From positions 14,425,684 through 14,489,683 of the forward strand of contig OX388328.1 in assembly GCA_947579605.1 (NCBI GenBank): DNA of 64,000 nt, given 5' to 3'. A model generated the notes under the pieces. That model was given only the letters and a program-made list of their open reading frames with translations. It made no database searches and was not told the DNA's origin. The DNA comes from Athripsodes cinereus. Lineage: Eukaryota; Arthropoda; Insecta; Trichoptera; Leptoceridae. Shown here one piece after another: positions 10,800 to 21,999 of the stretch. The position numbers and the translations under genes are program-made. The stretch's first letter is position 1; each line of letters opens with the position of its first letter.

Positions 10800-11925
10800 A
10801 GGGCACATGATAATAATATTAAGTCGATTATTTCCTTCAAGTATTCTTAGTGGGAACGTTAAAAAACTTAAAATTAAATAATGTATTATGCTCATGCCTA
10901 TACGAGTAATGTAATTTTATTGTTTTTATTCACCAAATCTTTAGGTTTTATCTTCATGAATACTTAATAATTTTTCGGTCTGACAGACACGAAAGTATTT
11001 TTATGTCATGCCGTAAGTCAGGCAATACATTATTATTATTTTAAGTTTTACGCGTCACGGAAAGGGTTAAAGATAACAGCTGATTCGTGTCATAGATAAT
11101 ATCGGTGAGTTATTTTTGACATGTCGTCGCCGGCATTTCATTATTGTTAATTATTTTTAGTTCACTGCGTTTTTTATCTATGCATTTGATCTTTATAGTT
11201 TATATTATTAAACATTAGAAAAAAATATTACGAGAGAAGAAATGTTGATATTGTTACGGGTGGATTGCCAGAATGTTTTTTTAGTACTACCCATTCATTG
11301 GTGGATGTTTGTGTTTAGTGTATTAAAAATAAAATGCCAAAGTTTGGAATTTTTACTATTTTTTATTGTTTTTCTGAGTTGGCACGATGCGCAGATAACG
11401 AATTCGATCAGACATTTTGATTGTAGAACCATGTTTACACGATGTAAAATTGTGCAAAATCTAATTATAAAATGTAAGAAAGCTTCCCAACCCTTACGAA
11501 TTGGTTCTAGGCTGGCTTATGTGATGTCCATGGACAACGTTCACCTATAATGTCCACCAATAGAGAAACATTTCATATACAAACCATAGATGCAACCATT
11601 TTTTGGGATTTTCTGTTAAAGAACGCCTTCTCGTTTCTTCTGATTAGATTTATCACTACAAAACATTGTATGAACGTGGTTCATCTATCGATATGTTTAA
11701 AATACCTACAGCTGATGTTATGAGCGGTGTACTGTGGAGGAGGGTCGGCAATATTTTGGGAAATGTGCGGTCTTTTTATGCGTTTAGGACGAAGACCAAA
11801 AATAAGATTTTTGCAAAAAAGACTTACAACTTTATGAATACAGTGGGATTCTATTTAATTATTAAATTCGGTAAAACAAATATGTAGGTACACTGTAATA
11901 TACACAATTTATTTTTATTGTTATT
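10800..11925. other. AT-rich sequence, no gene recognised
   Basis: An open frame at 11242-11550 (102 codons) has no recognisable domain, and its downstream part overlaps sequence that looks repetitive (TTGGTTCTAGGCTGGCTTA recurs inverted near 28248). No exon structure is supported. Confidence 0.4.
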
Positions 11926-12062
11926 GAAGAATAGGTCTCCACTCTTTTTTTATAAGTTTTCCTGTGTCCTGTAAAAGGAAAGTGTTTGAAAAACCTCACG
12001 TGTTAGACAATAATTTACTCCTACAATCAGCAGTGATGGGGCATGCCAACCATTCCGAATAA
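11925..12062 (+). repeat. SINE-like retroposon, 5' fragment
   Basis: Degraded TAG-tailed SINE: GTCTCCACTC, GTGTCCTGTAAAAGGAAAGTG, then GATGGGGCATGCCAACCATTC. The 5' start and the tail are missing. Confidence 0.6.
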
Positions 12063-12087
12063 TGATGTCTTATTTTTTTAGTTTCCG

Positions 12088-12300
12088 TGGAGCACCCGGC
12101 AAAGAACGCCGTGTTTAAAGAGACGAGAAAAATAAAGACGTTTTACATCTTAAATTCAGCGGTGAGGTTTGCCATCCGCCCTGAATGTCTTGTTTTATTG
12201 GCGGCTCGGAGAGAATCACGCTCTGCATGATTATTACATGCTGCAGTTAGTTCTCTGGCTACCCCACTTGTGGGATAAGTCGTAATGGTATAGTAGTATT
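12088..12300 (+). repeat. SINE-like retroposon, internally deleted copy
   Basis: It starts CCGTGGAGCACCCGGCAAAG and ends CCCCACTTGTGGGATAAG ... GTAATGGTATAGTAG. It lacks about 50 bp relative to 1389-1652. It directly follows another fragment of the same family. Confidence 0.75.
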
Positions 12301-12451
12301 TTAGTTTTATGATTATAATGTATGTATATACAGTGTGTTGTACTTATTGTTATTATTGTCTGGTGTAGTAGATGTAATGTATGTAATAAAACATACAGTG
12401 TGTCCCGAAATAGCTGAGGTGTGACTCGTCAACGGGGCATTTAATTACCTA

Positions 12452-12515
12452 CACAATATATTGTATATATAATAATATATTGTATATATAATAATATATT
12501 GTAATATATTACTAT
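12452..12515. repeat. AT tandem repeat
   Basis: The unit AATATATTGTATATATAAT is repeated about 2.5 times without interruption. Confidence 0.7.
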
Positions 12516-12612
12516 CTATCGTCACTAGCTTTTAAGCCCGTCGAAAGTACATAGATAAATTAATATAGACTAAACAGAGATGCACTGGATGCACAGACCT
12601 ATAGAGAACAGC

Positions 12613-12804
12613 AGGGTTACTGCTGACACAATCTAAATACGATCTTAATCTGGTATTGATCTGGATCATACGACGCATGAAGGGACTATGGTCAAAAACA
12701 CCGCGCTACCGCTACCGCGCGATCGCTATCTTTGGCCACTAGTCACTTCGCGCGTCGTATGATTAAGATTAAGATCGTGTTTAGATTTTGTCAAGAGTAA
12801 CCCT
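12613..12804. mobile_element. 192-bp MITE with about 55-bp inverted repeats
   Basis: AGGGTTACTGCTGACACAAT at the left and TTGTCAAGAGTAACCCT at the right begin imperfect inverted repeats that continue through ACGATCTTAATC / GATTAAGATCGTG to CATACGACGC. The GC-rich core (CCGCGCTACCGCTACCGCGC) differs from its surroundings. No clear target duplication was seen, so the superfamily is open. Confidence 0.7.
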
Positions 12805-13284
12805 ACAGGGGCCACTCGGGAAGATTATGAACCATGGAGGGTCCCTATAAGAAAATCAACACTAAAAATTATAGTTTTCAGAAATGCTCACACATTAAAA
12901 TTTCTACCCCCATATACTTAGCTGTCTCTTACATTTCGTTGAAAAATAGTTGTGATATATCTATTGAAATATATTGAATGTAAAGTCAAATTTAGCTTAA
13001 TTATGGGCAGCTCCGGGATAAGCGTTAATGCCTTAAGGGGACGTCGTTATATTGCGCCTTAATATGATATCGGTAACGTTTACACCTTGTTTAGTTTTCC
13101 AGCGCAGTGACTTAGTGTCTGTAATTGTTTATTGTACTAACGAGTTAATAACACGTACGTATATAGTATGTAAACTATTATTATTATATAGTCTGTTAGC
13201 ATTATGAATATAACTGACTTATTTTATTGTTTTCTGTATCTCAAGTTTTACACCCGACGTTCTCGTGTTAATAGATTCATTTGT

Positions 13285-13370
13285 CTTATACGTTTTCGCC
13301 GAGAATCGAACCCGGGCCCTCGTGACTCAAAGGCAACGTTACCTCTGAACCACAACGGCCGTCAATAGAC
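13285..13370 (-). repeat. tRNA-derived SINE head
   Basis: The - strand has GGTTCAGAGGTAACGTTGCC (A-box region), then GGGTTCGATTCTCGGCGA (B box) at tRNA-like spacing, preceded by GACGGCCGTTGTG. No mature tRNA fold was established; the flanks look like a SINE. Confidence 0.55.
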
Positions 13371-13479
13371 ATAATCAATATACAGAGGGCGAGTAACCCA
13401 AATTCCAATATTGCTTTGAGGCAGTGTCTTAAATTGTTTCCAAGTAAACCTATAGAAATAGACATTTGTACTATAGTTA

Positions 13480-13690
13480 TTGGACATATCATCAGGCAGT
13501 CAAGCCTGCCCATCACCATCGCGGAGTGCAGGACCGAAGGCAGAAATGTTAGAAGCCAACCAAGTGACACTTAAATGGATCAACTGAAGAAGGACATGAA
13601 CTGTGGCACATACGTAGAACTAAAGAGACTAGCTGAAAATAGGGAGGAATGGAGAAGAAAATCTAAACTCGTTGCAGACCAATCCAAAAG
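13480..13690 (+). pseudogene. RTE-like LINE C-terminal fragment
   Basis: Read with stops, the + strand gives LPITIAECRTEGRNVRSQPS, then MDQLKKDMNCGTYVELKRLA and ENREEWRRKS. It is the same family as 826-1281 but on the opposite strand, and is disrupted. Confidence 0.65.
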
Positions 13691-14039
13691 ATTGCAACTC
13701 ACTATAAATATTCTACAATTAATACTCGGTATAATTACTAAGTAAGTTTTGTATGAAATAGTTTGTTTATGTTAGCGTACGTAACTAACTGTATTTTGTT
13801 CTAGTATTGTACTGCGGTATTGTATTGTACCTACCTACTCTCTGTGTGTGCGCTAGTTGTCTGTTTCTTTTATGATATATAATAATTATGCATACAGCTA
13901 TTCACTGACAGACTATTTTAGCCCGATATTTAAATGTGCCACTAGTGTGAACCTCATCCAGAGATAGCCCTTAATTTAAAAATATTGTCTTTCAAAACCA
14001 ATAAAAAGTAATTTTTGACTATAGTTTTATACAAATAGA

Positions 14040-14252
14040 ATGAGAATGCCCAATGATAGTTGGCCAAAAAGAGCGCTGTTCTTCCGTCCGCAAGGGTTCC
14101 GTCGGCCCGGGCGTCCCTCTTTCACAATACACCGTTCCTATGACAACGATATCAGAGCGCAGGGAATGTGGAAAGAGGTGACGCAATTGGCGCAGAGACG
14201 CTCTGAATGGAGGAGGCTGGTTTCTGCCCTGTGCTACCGAGAGGAGCGTTGA
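14040..14252 (+). pseudogene. LINE C-terminal fragment
   Basis: The frame runs RMPNDSWPKRALFFRPQG, GFRRPGRPSF and TQLAQRRSEWRRLVSALCYR to a stop. This is the SWPKRxLF ... RRxGRPxxR ... DRxxWRxLVxALC end of a common insect LINE. About 70 codons are open. Confidence 0.75.
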
Positions 14253-14524
14253 GGGCGATGATGATGTTTTATACAAATGATTTGTGTGTTCACATTGTGA
14301 AAAGACATTTTATCCCGAAATGTGTGAGACAGATAGAGTGACCCTCAGGGACAAGTGAAAGGCTTTATAGCTAAGTATTTTTAAGGGCTGATATTATTCT
14401 AATAATATCACCCTGCACTGAAACCGTAACAGCTTTTGGCCAAGACGTTCCCAGCAGTATATGATAATGATGTATTAATAATGGATACTCTATCTGTAAT
14501 GTCCTTTATAAATAACTACCTCTA

Positions 14525-14740
14525 TAACATTACGCCATATCCCACAAGGAAGGAAGACAGCAGACCAAGCAACATGTAAGCTGTTCTTTCCGTGTCAACA
14601 GAAAAATCAAGAGATTTAGTATGGGTGAGTAACCTCAAAACTGCTGAATTTTAGATGTGAAATGTCTTTATTTTTTTTAATACCTACCTGACTTTTACAA
14701 AACACTTGAAAACTTAAGTGGTAGACCGACTCTTTGTCTG
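14525..14740 (-). repeat. SINE-like retroposon, degraded
   Basis: Reverse copy of the TAG-tailed SINE with ACGCCATATCCCACAAGG, CAGCAGACCAAGCAACATGT, ATTTTAGATGTGAAATGTC and CACTTGAAAACTTAAGTGG. It is strongly diverged. Confidence 0.6.
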
Positions 14741-15089
14741 AGGAATTATTTCTGAATTTTAGATGAATAAAAATTATTTTATCTTTCCGTACACCTACCT
14801 TGTGCTCTATGGCTCTCTTACAATTTTGTGTGAAATATTGAAGTTTATTGAATGTAAAAGCATGTTTAACTTAGTTAAGGGCTAGTTCAAGATAACAGTC
14901 ACACTATGGGCACATTAACATGGTGGGCACTCGCTTGTTGTTTGAAGAAGGGGAATAACAGATGATTGTAGATTTCATTGAAATGTGAAGAAGATTTAAC
15001 ATTGTGACGTGATGGGAAGACAGCAGCGCCGAGCACGTGATTTGGAAGACGTGGAAATATTGAACCATGAACCGTAAAAATAGAGGATT

Positions 15090-15235
15090 TGATCCATATG
15101 TGGTTTAAGCCACGTAGTTCTCCGATAAATATACTATTTTCGTCTTCTTTTCATCATCTATTCGCTCCACATGTCCAAACTACCGCAACTCATTTAAATG
15201 CATTATATCCACAACACTTTTACATGCATTTAATT
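15090..15235 (-). pseudogene. LINE family A-like fragment (interrupted)
   Basis: The - strand resembles LINE C-terminal coding sequence (TTTGGACATGTGGAGCGAAT = FGHVERM-like). A similar - strand piece continues at about 15640-15760, so the segment between appears to be a later insertion. Confidence 0.45.
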
Positions 15236-15640
15236 GCGCTGATAGGCCAATTTATTCTCCGCGAAGATAAGAGTTGTCACATTACACCTTTACTAGAAAA
15301 GTTGCACTCGTTAAGAGTAGGTGAAAGAGTCCAATACAAACCGTGCTTTATGGTTTACAAGGTTACTTTCTGAGCTCTGTGTTCTCAAAACAGATGCAAC
15401 TAGACCCCTACGCTCAGCTAAGACATCCACCAATACGCTGGATGAGATCAATAGAGCAAACAGGTCCTGCTTCTATGATAGGCCTTTTGGCGTCCCGTCA
15501 TCTGGAATCGACTCCCTGAGGACATTCGTAAGAACCAATTTAATAACAACGTTCAGGAGCAAGTTGAAGACATCCCGATCCAACATAGTTTCTTGCGCCC
15601 TTGAGATGGATGTTCCATTAAACGGCGGCGAATAAATCAT
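15236..15640 (+). pseudogene. CR1/L2-like LINE C-terminal fragment
   Basis: The frame reads SCHITPLLEKLHSLRVGERV, QYKPCFMVYKV, then after frameshifts NRANRSCFYDRPFG and WNRLPEDIRKNQFN. This matches the HITPxLxxLHWLxVxxRIxYK ... YGxRxFSVxxPxxWNxLP module of CR1/L2-group ORF2 proteins. Frameshifts make it inactive. Confidence 0.7.
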
Positions 15641-16160
15641 CGAAGATACATACAACACTCTTCTTGCATCCGCTCATTCTTCACTCTATCATGCAACCAA
15701 CCATTCTTCTCAGCGATCGCATCTCCACAATATATTTTATTCCACTGTCGTCCTTCTTCATCCAGGTACAACTAGGTTTCGCTTGCATACATAAGTTTCT
15801 ACACCAGAATGATATTATTTACCGGCATTTTACTCTACATCAGCGTCTGTTCATTGAACTAAACAACGATATTATTATTGCTTTATTTCCGTTTACTTCC
15901 GTACAAGTCATAGGCTACAATTATAAATTTGGCAGACTGTATTTACTATTGCTGATGTTATTATTCAACTGTAGTTTTAGGTTGATTGTACTCGACTTAT
16001 TAAATCTATTCTGTACTGCACGCTAGTATTATAGAATAGGACCAAATGCCATACGATCTTTTCTGCCTACCTCGCAAGGGAAACGACGTAATGATAAAAC
16101 GTATTTCACTTACCTACTCTAGAGGCATTAACTATGTAACAATTTCTAGACATTTTAATA

Positions 16161-16354
16161 TTTTCTTACTTGAATTTCTATGTTTATTTGTTACATGAAT
16201 TTAAATTACGCTATCGCGAGTTCAGTGCACTTGCACCATTGACGAGCTTTAGTCAGTCTTGAAAAGCTCGTCAATGTGGTGTAGGTACACTGAAATCACG
16301 ATAGCGTATTTTAAATTCGTGTAACAAATAAACATAGAAATTCAAGTAAGAAAA
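16161..16354. mobile_element. 194-bp near-perfect palindrome (foldback MITE)
   Basis: The left arm begins TTTTCTTACTTGAATTTCTA and the right arm ends TAGAAATTCAAGTAAGAAAA. The arms are about 95 bp with a few mismatches (CTATCGCGAGTTCAG / CTGAAATCACGATAG) and almost no loop. It would fold into a long hairpin if transcribed. No coding content. Confidence 0.85.
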
Positions 16355-16399
16355 AAAATAATGAAAAAACGTACCTATGTTTGTATTTAAATACTACCT

Positions 16400-16645
16400 A
16401 CTACGGCATTTCCCACAAGTGGGGTAACCAGCAGAACAGCTGGATGTTATAAACACACAAACTGTACTCTGCGTGACAACAAAAAATAAAAACAGTCAGA
16501 ATGGATGGCAGTAAGCCTCATCACTTCTGAATTAAAGATGTAAAATGTTTTTTTTTCGAACACCTGCCTTTTACAGGAGGACACTCGAAAACTAACGGCA
16601 AAAAGTGGGAGACCAATTCTTTACCGGGGACTCCACAGTCAGAAT
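16400..16645 (-). repeat. SINE-like retroposon copy
   Basis: Reverse, near full-length TAG-tailed SINE: CGGCATTTCCCACAAGTGG at the 3' end and GACCAATTCTTTACCGGGGA at the 5' end. It lies just left of the element at 16695. Confidence 0.75.
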
Positions 16646-16694
16646 TGTTTTTAAAAGAAACTCATTTATTCCCTGTGCAGGTACCGACATAATG

Positions 16695-17478
16695 GGGTGT
16701 TCATATTTGGCGAATATCGCCAGGCGAAAAAACAAAATTCGCCGGACACCGATTGATCGTCACACCTGTTCACACAGTCCACCGATATAGAAACGATCTG
16801 TCAGATGCGCTTTGATTTTGACATTATTTTCAAAATGGCGGACGTCGAGATGGAGATCGCGAAGTGTTAATTTTTAGTCGAAAATGTTATAGTAGAGGTT
16901 ATAAGGCGCCTTTTAATTAAGGAAACAAACGCCACAAAACAACAACAAAGATAATAGTTGTCACGAAGTGGGAAACATTATAAAATTTATAGGTTATTAT
17001 CCCGTGGAGCACCCGGTAAAGAATTGGTCTCCCACTCTTCTGCGTAAGTTTTCGAGTGTCCTGTAAAAGGCAGGTGTTCGAAAAAATTAAGACATTAATT
17101 ACATCTTAAATTCAGCGATGAGGTTTGCCACCCATCCTGAATGTCTTGATTTTATATTGGCACGAAGAGGACAGTTTGTATGTTTCTTACATGCAGCTGA
17201 TCTGCTGGCTACCCCACTTATGGGATATGCCGTGATGGTATAGTATAGTATAGTAGTAGTAGTATAGGTTATAAAGTTTTTATCATAGATACGGACGCCA
17301 CACACATCTAAGCATGCGGGAATCTTTCAACCAGAGAAAAAGTTGGAAGGTGGTCAACTTGAGACGATATTGTTCTTACTGGTTTTTATCGTTTCAGACT
17401 AGCTGTCATTTTGTTCACACGGTTCAAATGGCTGACGATATTTTGGCGTCGTGGCGATATTCGCCAAATGTGAACACC
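16695..17478. mobile_element. 784-bp element with GGTGTTCA ends and 8-bp duplication
   Basis: The ends GGGTGTTCATATTTGGCGAA and TTCGCCAAATGTGAACACC are inverted repeats, followed inward by ATATCGCCA. The flanks are both ACATAATG, an exact 8-bp duplication. The original element is about 520 bp once the SINE at 16998-17262 is removed. No transposase is encoded. The duplication length suits hAT or P-type transposons. Confidence 0.75.
16998..17262 (+). repeat. SINE-like retroposon, full-length, nested
   Basis: A complete copy (CCCGTGGAGC to the TAG run) inserted in the element at 16695-17478. The 10-bp duplication TATAGGTTAT lies at 16988-16997 and 17263-17272, which shows retroposition. It is nearly identical to 1389-1652, so one of the younger copies. 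Confidence 0.85.
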
Positions 17479-17606
17479 ACATAATGAAGTAATGTAATAT
17501 TATGTTTGTTCATGTCATTATTTTGTTCTCTGTGTGAGTGCTATATAAGTATATAAAATTGTAGCTTACCTATTCGCAACGCAGTTCCGTGGGGTCATAC
17601 AATATT

Positions 17607-18128
17607 CAGTAGCATCTTGACATACGGGTGGCCTAACATACGAGTTTTTTGAGATACCAGCCATCGAGCAAGCGATTTTTTGCTTTGAAATACGAGCTAT
17701 TGAATGACACTTGCCTAACTCATTTCCGGAACATTCTGAAAGGGAGGAAAGAACAAACCTCCTTGGACATGTTTTTTTTTTGTTTAAACGGCCTACAGGT
17801 GAAAGTGAGAAAAGCGTGGCGAAAAAGACAAAGACCAGTGAAGTGAAAAGCAGTGACGAAAATTAAGCGAAAGTAACACTTTATAAATCTAGTTTATTTC
17901 TTTACATTTCTCTTTTATTATGGTTTTGTACAATATTTGTCGTTTTCAAATACATTTTTCTTATTCAAAAACACGTAACAAAAATAACTGGGGTGACATT
18001 TTGGGAGCTGGAACGAATTAATGGCAGTTCAATTAATTTCAATGGGGAAATTTGCTTTGAGATACGAGTAATTTGTAATACGAGCAAGGTTGCAGAACGA
18101 ATTAAACTCATATGTCGAATTACCACTG
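17607..18128 (+). mobile_element. Tigger/pogo element remnant
   Basis: The right end ATATGTCGAATTACCACTG and the left CAGTAGCATCTTGACATA are degenerate inverted repeats; TA follows the right end. The frame at 17649-17846 includes HFRNILKGRKEQTSLDMFFF, the C-terminal tail typical of Tigger transposases. The catalytic domain is missing, so this is an internally deleted copy. Confidence 0.7.
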
Positions 18129-18246
18129 TAATATAATATGTAATGGTAAGTTGCATTATAACGATTCATAATATAAATATATAATCACATTATTTAGAAT
18201 ACAATATTATTATGGGACTACATCAGTATTCGCAGACAGTATAGGG

Positions 18247-18557
18247 CAGTGTTTCCCAACCTTCTTCTCGTCGCGAACCAAAAGTAATATCCAACAGAAT
18301 TTGGCGAACCCCCTATGTAGTCGTTAATGATAGGCAAAAAAACAATAAAATTTTCTTTATATGCTGCATAAGATATAGGCAGTATGCATACGTTCGAAAC
18401 AACAGCGTGCAATCTGCATTGCATTTGGTCTGCTTTTTTTCCTTTTATGTTTCTTGGGCCATTTAAAATCCCGCCATTACGCTATTATTTTCGCGAACCC
18501 CCTTTGTAGACATAGCGAACCCCCAGGGGTTCGCGAACCACCGGTTGGGAAACACTG
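18247..18557. mobile_element. hAT MITE, CAGTGTTTCCCAACC ends
   Basis: CAGTGTTTCCCAACC at the left and GGTTGGGAAACACTG at the right bound 311 bp, flanked by an exact 8-bp duplication GTATAGGG (18239-18246 and 18558-18565). GCGAACCCCC motifs repeat near both ends. Noncoding. Confidence 0.93.
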
Positions 18558-18599
18558 GTATAGGGAATATAACGACTGTCTAGTTCCAAAACTCAACAA

Positions 18600-19250
18600 G
18601 TAATAATTACTAGAGACCTGAATTTTTCGGTGTTATTTTTTTTTTACAAAAGTGGCGTTATTTTCAATAATTCGGTGTTATTTTTTCTAGTAAATTTCTA
18701 AGAAATGTATGTTTTTTTTTACAAAGAAATATAAATTAAGAGAAATCAACACAAGATTAAAATGGCAAGTTCTATTTTTAAATGGTAATGCTTAAATAAT
18801 TCATATAACGAACATTTAAAATTGTTCGAAAAATTACAAGCAAATGGAACAGTGTCATCCTAAATAAATAGATACTTGATTATTGGCTTTAATTAATTTT
18901 TATTTTTTTTATTTTTTAAGAATAATATAATAGATATAATACAATTATTTTGTTGAATTTAAATTCGAATTTTTTTTTATTTTGCCATATAAAGATTTTT
19001 TTAAATCATAATTAAATATTTATATTAATTTTTAATTTAAAAATGGAGTTTTACTCATTAAGTGAAAACAAAATCAGTATAATTAAATATCTGGTTTTTT
19101 GCGAAGATGTCGTAAAGAGTAATATTTCGGTGTTATTTTTCTAAAACGTGAAAATTCGCGTTATTTGTGAAAAAGTGCGAAATTTGCGAAGAAAATCTGG
19201 TTTTTCGCAAACGCGAAAAAATACCAATTTTCAATTCCACAAACAAATGA
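18600..19250. other. Very AT-rich repeat-like segment
   Basis: TTTCGGTGTTATTTTTT recurs three times (about 18627, 18671, 19125), and the right end is rich in TTTGCG / CGCGAA motifs. This looks like the remains of a DNA transposon, but no ends or duplication could be fixed. Confidence 0.4.
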
Positions 19251-19257
19251 TTCGTAT

Positions 19258-19440
19258 TGTTTAACTTTTGAACGGAACAAAGACAACGTATGTCTTTAAT
19301 AACAGTGTGATTATTATTATATAGTATATTTCACTTTGTGTTGTGTTTTTAAAGCATAATAATATAAATATAGCAAAATTACAAAAATGTAGATTTCTCG
19401 AATATAAGACATTTCTACTTGTTGACTTATGGAACGGACA
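19258..19440. repeat. Dispersed repeat, copy 2 of 3
   Basis: Matches 4022-4160 closely on the same strand and 61727-61920 inverted. It extends further right through AATATAAGACATTTCTACTT, shared with 61770. Confidence 0.7.
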
Positions 19441-19890
19441 GTTGATAATAGGTACCTAAGTACTCAGTGTATAATAGCGTGCACGCTAGTAATAGTAACT
19501 GGACCGAGTCAGTGTAGTCGTCTAAATATACCTTCATGACGGGAGAGCCTAACAAACATTTCTTGGTACAGTCGATTCCGCTTAATTGGGACACCGCTTA
19601 ATCGGGACAGCCGCTTATTTGGGACAAATCTCAAAGAACAGAAACCAAACCAAGAAACCAATACTAAATTTATATGTTTAATTGGGACAACATTCCGCTT
19701 AATTGGGACAGTAAATTTAAGATACTCGTAACAGCACATATTATGTTACACATATTCTCAAGAAAAAATATGTACAAAGAATTCTCATTTTTGCATTGAA
19801 TTAAATTGTATGTACCTACCCATTTATTATTTAAATTAGGATTTTTTTTTCTTAAAAGTGTATGTTACATATTTGTAATTTATATGATAA

Positions 19891-20393
19891 CTAGCTGACC
19901 CGGCAAACGTTGTTTTGCCATCCTATACCTACATTATTTTTTGGAAATTATTTTGAGTTCAATAAAAAATAACTAAAGACTATAAAGGTGTGAGGATGTT
20001 ATAATAATTAAAAGACAAATGAAGCGTTGTAGACAAATTATTAAAGTAATTTTTATTTAGACTTATAGAAGACGCCTGGCGGGGATAACTGCAGTAATCG
20101 ACCGGAGTTGAAAATGATGAATTATGTACTTATATCGCTATTAAAAAAATGGGGTTGATGGTGGAAGGGTAAAAACTTAGGGCTGTATGCATAAAAAAAT
20201 ATTTTGCCCTAAATTAAAAAAAAAAAAATGGGGTGGACCACCCTTAACTTTAAGGGGTATGAAATAGATGTTGCCCGATTCTCAGACCTACTCGATAAGC
20301 ACACAAAATTACATCAAAATCTGTTAAGTCGTTTCTGAGGAGTGTGATAACAAACACCGTGACACGAGAATTTTATATATTAGATGTACGGTA
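19891..20393 (-). repeat. Dispersed retroposon-like repeat
   Basis: It begins CTAGCTGACCCGGCAAACGT and closes with AGAATTTTATATATTAGA, a pair of end motifs I associate with a widespread insect repeat. It includes TGGACCACCC / TAAGGGGTATG blocks. The class is uncertain (Helitron-like or LINE 3' end). Confidence 0.45.
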
Positions 20394-20889
20394 ATTTGGT
20401 GTTGACATAAGCAGTTATCGGTACAAATACCCGTTACATTGTAAAAAAGGTACCGTGAGTAAATATTCTTTAAGAAAAGGTAGACATTTCAATATGAAAC
20501 AGAATAATGAAAAGTAAGATTTGTATTATGATAGAGTGAAAATCATATATGGCCACACAATTTTGGCAACCATGGGTCACCCTGAATATCTTGTGAATAG
20601 TGTTATAGATACACTCTGCTTCTATTGAGAGAAAGAAGAGTTCAGACTGTTTCCTGGCGATAACACTCTAAATGGGTGAAAAGCCATCCAAAAAAAAAGA
20701 AAAAAAGTTGACTCATTGACACGACATTGTTTTTTATTCTTTCCAACAGATGCAAAAAATGTGCTTCTTGTTTTACCTTACTTAAATGCAGTTATAATTA
20801 CATCTTAAAAAGGAAATATTATAATTGGTGGGTTTTTATTTTATGTGGGTATTGAGTCTTGAAATAACCCCCTCAATGAAAATGGGCAT

Positions 20890-21200
20890 ATATAGCCTGG
20901 TCATAGCATGTGGATTTGCAATTCATGTGCATGTAATAAACATGCAGGTTGCCCCTTCCGTGCCGATATAAAGGTTAGGCAATCAGGATGGGTGATATCA
21001 ATAGGATACAACACAAAAGTGAAGGATTCAGTAGACCAGCTGCATGTTATAATCACGCTGGTTGTCCACTTTGTACCATAAATAAATAATGCATGGCATA
21101 GCCTCATCACTTACGTAAAATGTATTTGTTCAAATATCAACCTTTTACAGAATGCTGAAGAACTTACAGAAAGTTGGAAATCTATTTTTTGCTGGATGTT
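20890..21200 (-). repeat. SINE-like retroposon, diverged
   Basis: Reverse copy with ATGTGCATGTAATAAACATG, GCCCCTTCCGTGCCGATA, a second partial duplicate block, and ending GGAAATCTATTTTTTGCTGG. Strongly eroded. Confidence 0.5.
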
Positions 21201-21727
21201 CCATGGGATATACAGTTAGAAAATAAACTATTTTTTTCCAAATTCAAGAAATGGTTGCTGTAATGGAATTGTTGGGAAAATAAAAAGATATTTTAAAATG
21301 TTAAATATTTGAATACCTAATAATTAGATATAGCTGAGAATAATAAATATACATGTTAGAATAAGTGTAAGTAATTTCATGTATGTAAGCAGTACCTAAC
21401 ACCTCCTTCACACAAGTTTACTTATTAAAAAGGCTCATACACTCTAATACAGATTAATCAAGCTAATGTAATGAAATAATATGTACGAAAACCATTGCAA
21501 TACTTACCTACTCACCATGCCATACTCAATGCAGAACAAAAAATAAATCATTCTTAAAAAAGGAGCCATATTTTATTTATCTACTGATAATATTATCTCA
21601 CAAAAAATAGAAAACTAAATTTAGTTTTATATATTGGACCAAAAATACATAATATAAGATTTATTTAATTCTACTACCTAAACACAGTGAATGAGTAAAA
21701 TAATAAATTTGTTTTTTATTTTTTTTC

Positions 21728-21905
21728 TTCCTATACTATGCTAGGTCCTCTAGACGTTGCCAAGCACATGGCAAAGGCTTCCCAATCTCCACTTCTTGAG
21801 TAAAATAATAAAATTATGTATTATTTTTAATTCTCTTCTTCTTGTACCATGCTAGGTCTTCATGACGTTGCCAAGCACTCGGCAAATGCTTTCAAATCTC
21901 CACTT
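21728..21905. repeat. Local direct duplication, about 108 bp apart
   Basis: CATGCTAGGTC ... GACGTTGCCAAGCAC ... GGCAAA ... TCTCCACTT occurs at about 21737-21797 and again at about 21847-21905. It lies inside the pogo-type composite. Confidence 0.65.
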
Positions 21906-21999
21906 TTTGGATATTTTACTGTCTTCAATTTATTAACTAACATCCAAATATTTGATTTTGTCATTCTTGTTATTGAAATGAATAACCAGTCATATCTGT

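Noticed and set aside
11242..11550. 102-codon frame as a small membrane protein gene
   Set aside because: Hydrophobic but with no homology I can name, no exon structure, and part of it overlaps sequence repeated near 28250.
15664..16026. 120-codon frame on the + strand
   Set aside because: It overlaps a reversed LINE fragment at its start and reads as low-complexity hydrophobic residues; probably chance.
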